NCBI GenBank assembly: GCA_025384855.1
Contig: JALAHT010000002.1
Coordinates: 310,001 to 374,000 of the forward strand
Reading direction: 5' to 3'
DNA length: 64,000 nucleotides
From: Luteirhabdus salina
GTDB taxonomy: Bacteria; Bacteroidota; Bacteroidia; Flavobacteriales; Flavobacteriaceae
A program made the position numbers and the translations under genes. Shown here one piece after another: positions 61,175 through 64,000 of the stretch. Numbering within the stretch: position 1 is the first letter of the stretch; each line of letters opens with the position of its first letter. The notes beneath the pieces are model-generated. The model saw nothing but the letters and a program-made list of their open reading frames with translations. It did not search any database and had not been told where the DNA came from.

Positions 61175-61239
61175 ACGCAACGACTGTAATTATAAAATAT
61201 TAATTCTGCATACTGCCGAAAATCCTTTTAATTTGCAGC

Positions 61240-63114
61240 ATGGCAGACATCAACTATGTTTCGGTTGAAAATATTTCAAAATCGTATGGAGAACGCGTGT
61301 TGTTCCAGAATATTTCATTTGGTATCAACGAAGGCCAGAAAATCGGCTTTGTCGCAAAGAATGGAACGGGAAAGACCTCACTTCTTAATATTCTCTCAGG
61401 TGAAGACGTTCCGGATTCGGGAGATGTCATCTATCGAAAAAATCTAAACGTCGCCTTCCTATCGCAGGAACCCAACCTTCAACCCACGTTAACGGTTGAA
61501 GAAACCATCCTGGCATCCGACAATCCGGTCTTAACCACTATTGCTCGGTACGAAAAAGCACTTCAAAATCCGCACGACACCGAAGCTTACCAAGCAGCCT
61601 TCGACGCCATGGATGCTCAAAATGCCTGGGATTTCGAAACCCAGTACAAGCAAATTCTCTTCACCTTAAAACTTACGAAGCTCGAACAAAAGGTGTCGGA
61701 ACTGAGCGGTGGACAAAAAAAACGACTTGCTTTGGCAATAGCACTGCTTAATAAGCCTGATTTAATGATATTGGACGAGCCGACCAACCACCTTGACCTC
61801 GAAATGATCGAATGGCTGGAAGCGCTTTTCGCCCGAGAAAATCTGACGCTTTTTATGGTAACGCACGATCGGTATTTCCTCGAGCGTGTGTGTAATGAAA
61901 TTGTAGAGCTAGATCAAGGTTTTTTGTACACCTACAAAGGAAACTACAGCTACTTTTTAGATAAACGGGAAGCGCGTATTGAGAATCAAGCCGCCGAAAC
62001 CGCCAAAGCCAAGCAGCTGTACAAAAAGGAATTGGAATGGATGCGACGACAGCCAAAAGCGCGAACGACCAAGAGTAAGAGTCGCATCGACGACTTTTCT
62101 AACATTAAACAACGGGCGCACCAACGTAGAAAAGATCATGAGGTACAGCTGGAACTGAATATGGAACGGCTAGGTACTAAAGTCGTTGAGCTTCATAATA
62201 TCTCGAAGGGGTTTGAGGACAAGACGCTATTTGAAAACTTCGACCATAACTTCATCAAGGGCGAACGCGTTGGAATAATTGGAAACAACGGTACTGGAAA
62301 ATCGACCTTCCTAAATATCCTTACTGGCACCCTAAAACCCGATACGGGAAAGGTGGTCATTGGTGAAACGGTTCAGTTTGGCTATTACACCCAAAAAGGT
62401 ATCAAGATTAAGCCCGGACAAAAGGTGATTGATGTGGTGCGGGAGTTTGGCGATTATATTCCGTTGAAAAAAGGACGTCAGATTTCCGCCCAACAACTGT
62501 TGGAACGCTTTCTTTTCGACCGTAAAAAGCAATATGATTTCGTTGAAAAACTCAGTGGAGGTGAACGAAAACGACTGTATTTGTGTACGGTACTCATCAA
62601 AAACCCGAACTTCCTAATTCTGGATGAACCGACCAACGATTTGGATATAGTAACCTTGAATGTGTTGGAAAACTTTTTGCTAGATTTCCCTGGTTGTTTG
62701 ATCGTAGTTTCCCACGACCGTTATTTTATGGATAAGATTGTAGACCACTTGTTTGTCTTCAAAAACCATAAAATCAAGGATTTCCCAGGAAACTATAGCG
62801 ATTATCGCGAGTATGCTAGCGCCAATACTTCAGAAGAAGAAACCGAAGAAAAGAAAGCGTCAACAAAGACCGAAGATAAATCAACCAAAAAAGCGGCCTT
62901 AACGTATAACGAGAAAAAGGAGCATCGCAATCTGGAAAAGGAAATTGCTAAACTGGAAAAAGAAAAGGAGGCGCTTCAGAATAAATTCGCCACCGAAAAC
63001 TGGTCGGGCGCCGAAATCGATGAGCAATCGCAAAAGCTTCAAGAACTGATCGACAATATCGAGGAAAAGACCGAACGTTGGTTCGAACTCTCGGCCAAGC
63101 TAGAGGAAGGCTAA
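61240..63114 (+). CDS. ABC-F ATPase (Uup-like)
   Basis: A 624-residue cytoplasmic protein with two ABC domains and no membrane segment. First: Walker A GFVAKNGTGKTSLLN, signature LSGGQKKRLALAIAL, Walker B LMILDEPTNHLDL; second: GIIGNNGTGKSTFLN, LSGGERKRLYLCTVL, LILDEPTNDLDI. The inter-domain linker and a C-terminal coiled coil (about residues 555-624, Lys/Glu-rich) place it in the Uup group. ABC-F proteins act on ribosomes or, for Uup, on DNA and ribosome processes. Divergent from wza. Confidence 0.92.
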   Translation: MADINYVSVENISKSYGERVLFQNISFGINEGQKIGFVAKNGTGKTSLLNILSGEDVPDSGDVIYRKNLNVAFLSQEPNLQPTLTVEETILASDNPVLTTIARYEKALQNPHDTEAYQAAFDAMDAQNAWDFETQYKQILFTLKLTKLEQKVSELSGGQKKRLALAIALLNKPDLMILDEPTNHLDLEMIEWLEALFARENLTLFMVTHDRYFLERVCNEIVELDQGFLYTYKGNYSYFLDKREARIENQAAETAKAKQLYKKELEWMRRQPKARTTKSKSRIDDFSNIKQRAHQRRKDHEVQLELNMERLGTKVVELHNISKGFEDKTLFENFDHNFIKGERVGIIGNNGTGKSTFLNILTGTLKPDTGKVVIGETVQFGYYTQKGIKIKPGQKVIDVVREFGDYIPLKKGRQISAQQLLERFLFDRKKQYDFVEKLSGGERKRLYLCTVLIKNPNFLILDEPTNDLDIVTLNVLENFLLDFPGCLIVVSHDRYFMDKIVDHLFVFKNHKIKDFPGNYSDYREYASANTSEEETEEKKASTKTEDKSTKKAALTYNEKKEHRNLEKEIAKLEKEKEALQNKFATENWSGAEIDEQSQKLQELIDNIEEKTERWFELSAKLEEG

Positions 63115-63179
63115 CAACTTTCACGTTTAATTAACCCCTGCCCTATTTTGTACCCTAGCGCATTTTGTATCTTTATGGC

Positions 63180-64000
63180 ATGAAACTACTGTTGACCCAT
63201 ATTCAGGAGTTGCTGCAGGTGCGCGAACCAGCTCCTATTTTTTTAAGAGGTGAAGCCATGAGCGAATTACCCACTATCAAAGATGCATGGGTGTTGGTAA
63301 ATCATGGCCTTATTGAAGACTTCGGCTCCATGGATGTAATGCCAAAGGTGAAAGGTTTTAAACCCATCGATTGTACTGGGAAAATCGTGATGCCTGCTTG
63401 GTGCGATTCGCACAGTCATTTGGTCTATGCTGGAAATCGTGAAAGCGAGTTTGTAGATCGACTAAAAGGACTCTCCTATCAAGAAATAGCCAGCAAAGGG
63501 GGGGGAATTTTGAATTCTGCCAAAAAATTGCAGGAAACTTCTGAAGATGACTTGTACCACCAATCGGAAGTACGGTTAAAGGAAGTCATGAAAATGGGTA
63601 CCGGCGCTATTGAAATTAAAAGTGGATATGGACTAACCACCGAAGCTGAAATGAAGATGTTACGCGTGGCGAAGCGCTTGGCAGAGCATTATCCAATCAC
63701 CATCAAAACAAATTTTTTAGGCGCGCATGCGGTTCCGAAAGAGTTCAAGGAAAACAAAGATGGCTATATGGATTTGCTCTGCAATGAAATGTTACCACAA
63801 ATTGCCGAGGAAAAACTGGCCGATTTTGTCGATATTTTTTGTGAAGAAGGTTATTTCACGGTGGAAGATACCGATCGCCTACTTTCGGAAGCAACGAAGT
63901 ATGGTTTACGACCTAAAATTCACGTCAATCAGTTTAATTCGATTGGTGGGGTTGAAGTAGGCGTGAAACATCAGGCATTAAGCGTAGATCACCTGGAAGT
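63180..64000 (+). CDS. hutI: Imidazolonepropionase HutI, 3' truncated
   Basis: The first 273 codons of an amidohydrolase; the frame is open to the window end. MPAWCDSHSHLVYAGNRESE carries the metal-binding His-x-His, and SYQEIASKGGGILNSAKKLQ, IEIKSGYGLTTEAEMKMLR, LGAHAVPKEFK and FVDIFCEEGYFTVEDTDRLL are diagnostic of HutI. It opens the imidazolone ring in histidine degradation. It lies 65 bp after the ABC-F gene and no other hut gene is visible. Confidence 0.93.
   Translation, partial: MKLLLTHIQELLQVREPAPIFLRGEAMSELPTIKDAWVLVNHGLIEDFGSMDVMPKVKGFKPIDCTGKIVMPAWCDSHSHLVYAGNRESEFVDRLKGLSYQEIASKGGGILNSAKKLQETSEDDLYHQSEVRLKEVMKMGTGAIEIKSGYGLTTEAEMKMLRVAKRLAEHYPITIKTNFLGAHAVPKEFKENKDGYMDLLCNEMLPQIAEEKLADFVDIFCEEGYFTVEDTDRLLSEATKYGLRPKIHVNQFNSIGGVEVGVKHQALSVDHLE

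Overview
The window comes from the chromosome of a member of the Bacteroidota, almost certainly a marine Flavobacteriaceae. Supporting signs are promoters of the TAnnTTTG type, absence of clear Shine-Dalgarno sequences, a type IX secretion C-terminal sorting domain, a PorV/PorQ-like outer membrane protein, a 482-residue GAPDH with a long N-terminal extension, and a large polysaccharide locus rich in sulfotransferases. No rRNA, tRNA, CRISPR array or insertion sequence was found. Both ends cut a gene: ribD on the left, hutI on the right.

1-20.4 kb is mostly housekeeping: ribD end, an EamA-type transporter, yigZ, a thioesterase, dnaA, a low-molecular-weight phosphatase, a secreted sugar dehydrogenase, an RsmI-like methyltransferase, two tandem lysozyme-like proteins, the unit dapF-acetyltransferase-mltG, an HtrA protease, gap, a TPR protein, trmD, rplS, lptB, pssA, a PorV-like protein and a DUF4105 protein. 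Two intergenic spacers (1241-1384 and 15301-15447) carry inverted copies of a composite element built from short tandem 7-8 bp units. The 480 bp between rplS and lptB holds a structured, terminator-ended stretch that may be a small RNA.

20.4-41.9 kb is one long minus-strand unit of 20 tightly packed genes for a Wzy-type polysaccharide. It has an initiating sugar-phosphate transferase, a Wzy-like polymerase, many glycosyltransferases, GDP-fucose synthesis (gmd, fcl), a complete sialic-acid-type route (NeuC-, NeuB- and NeuA-like), an asparagine-synthase-like amidotransferase and an acetyltransferase. A short plus-strand pair (MBOAT and SGNH protein, 42.2-44.6 kb) probably O-acetylates a surface glycan.

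44.7-61.1 kb is a second polysaccharide block. Wza- and Wzc-like export proteins head it. It also has an ABC exporter (Wzm/Wzt, with a C-terminal sugar-binding domain on Wzt), several GT-A glycosyltransferases, a GT14 enzyme, an FkbM methyltransferase and five sulfotransferase domains. One of those domains is fused to a second FkbM methyltransferase directly beside wzt. The block predicts a sulfated, methylated cell-surface polymer. The fusion protein is a candidate chain-capping enzyme read by the Wzt C-terminal domain. An AT-rich island covers exactly the Wzt tail and the sulfotransferase half of the fusion, which suggests module exchange.

61.2-64 kb returns to housekeeping: an ABC-F ATPase and the start of hutI.
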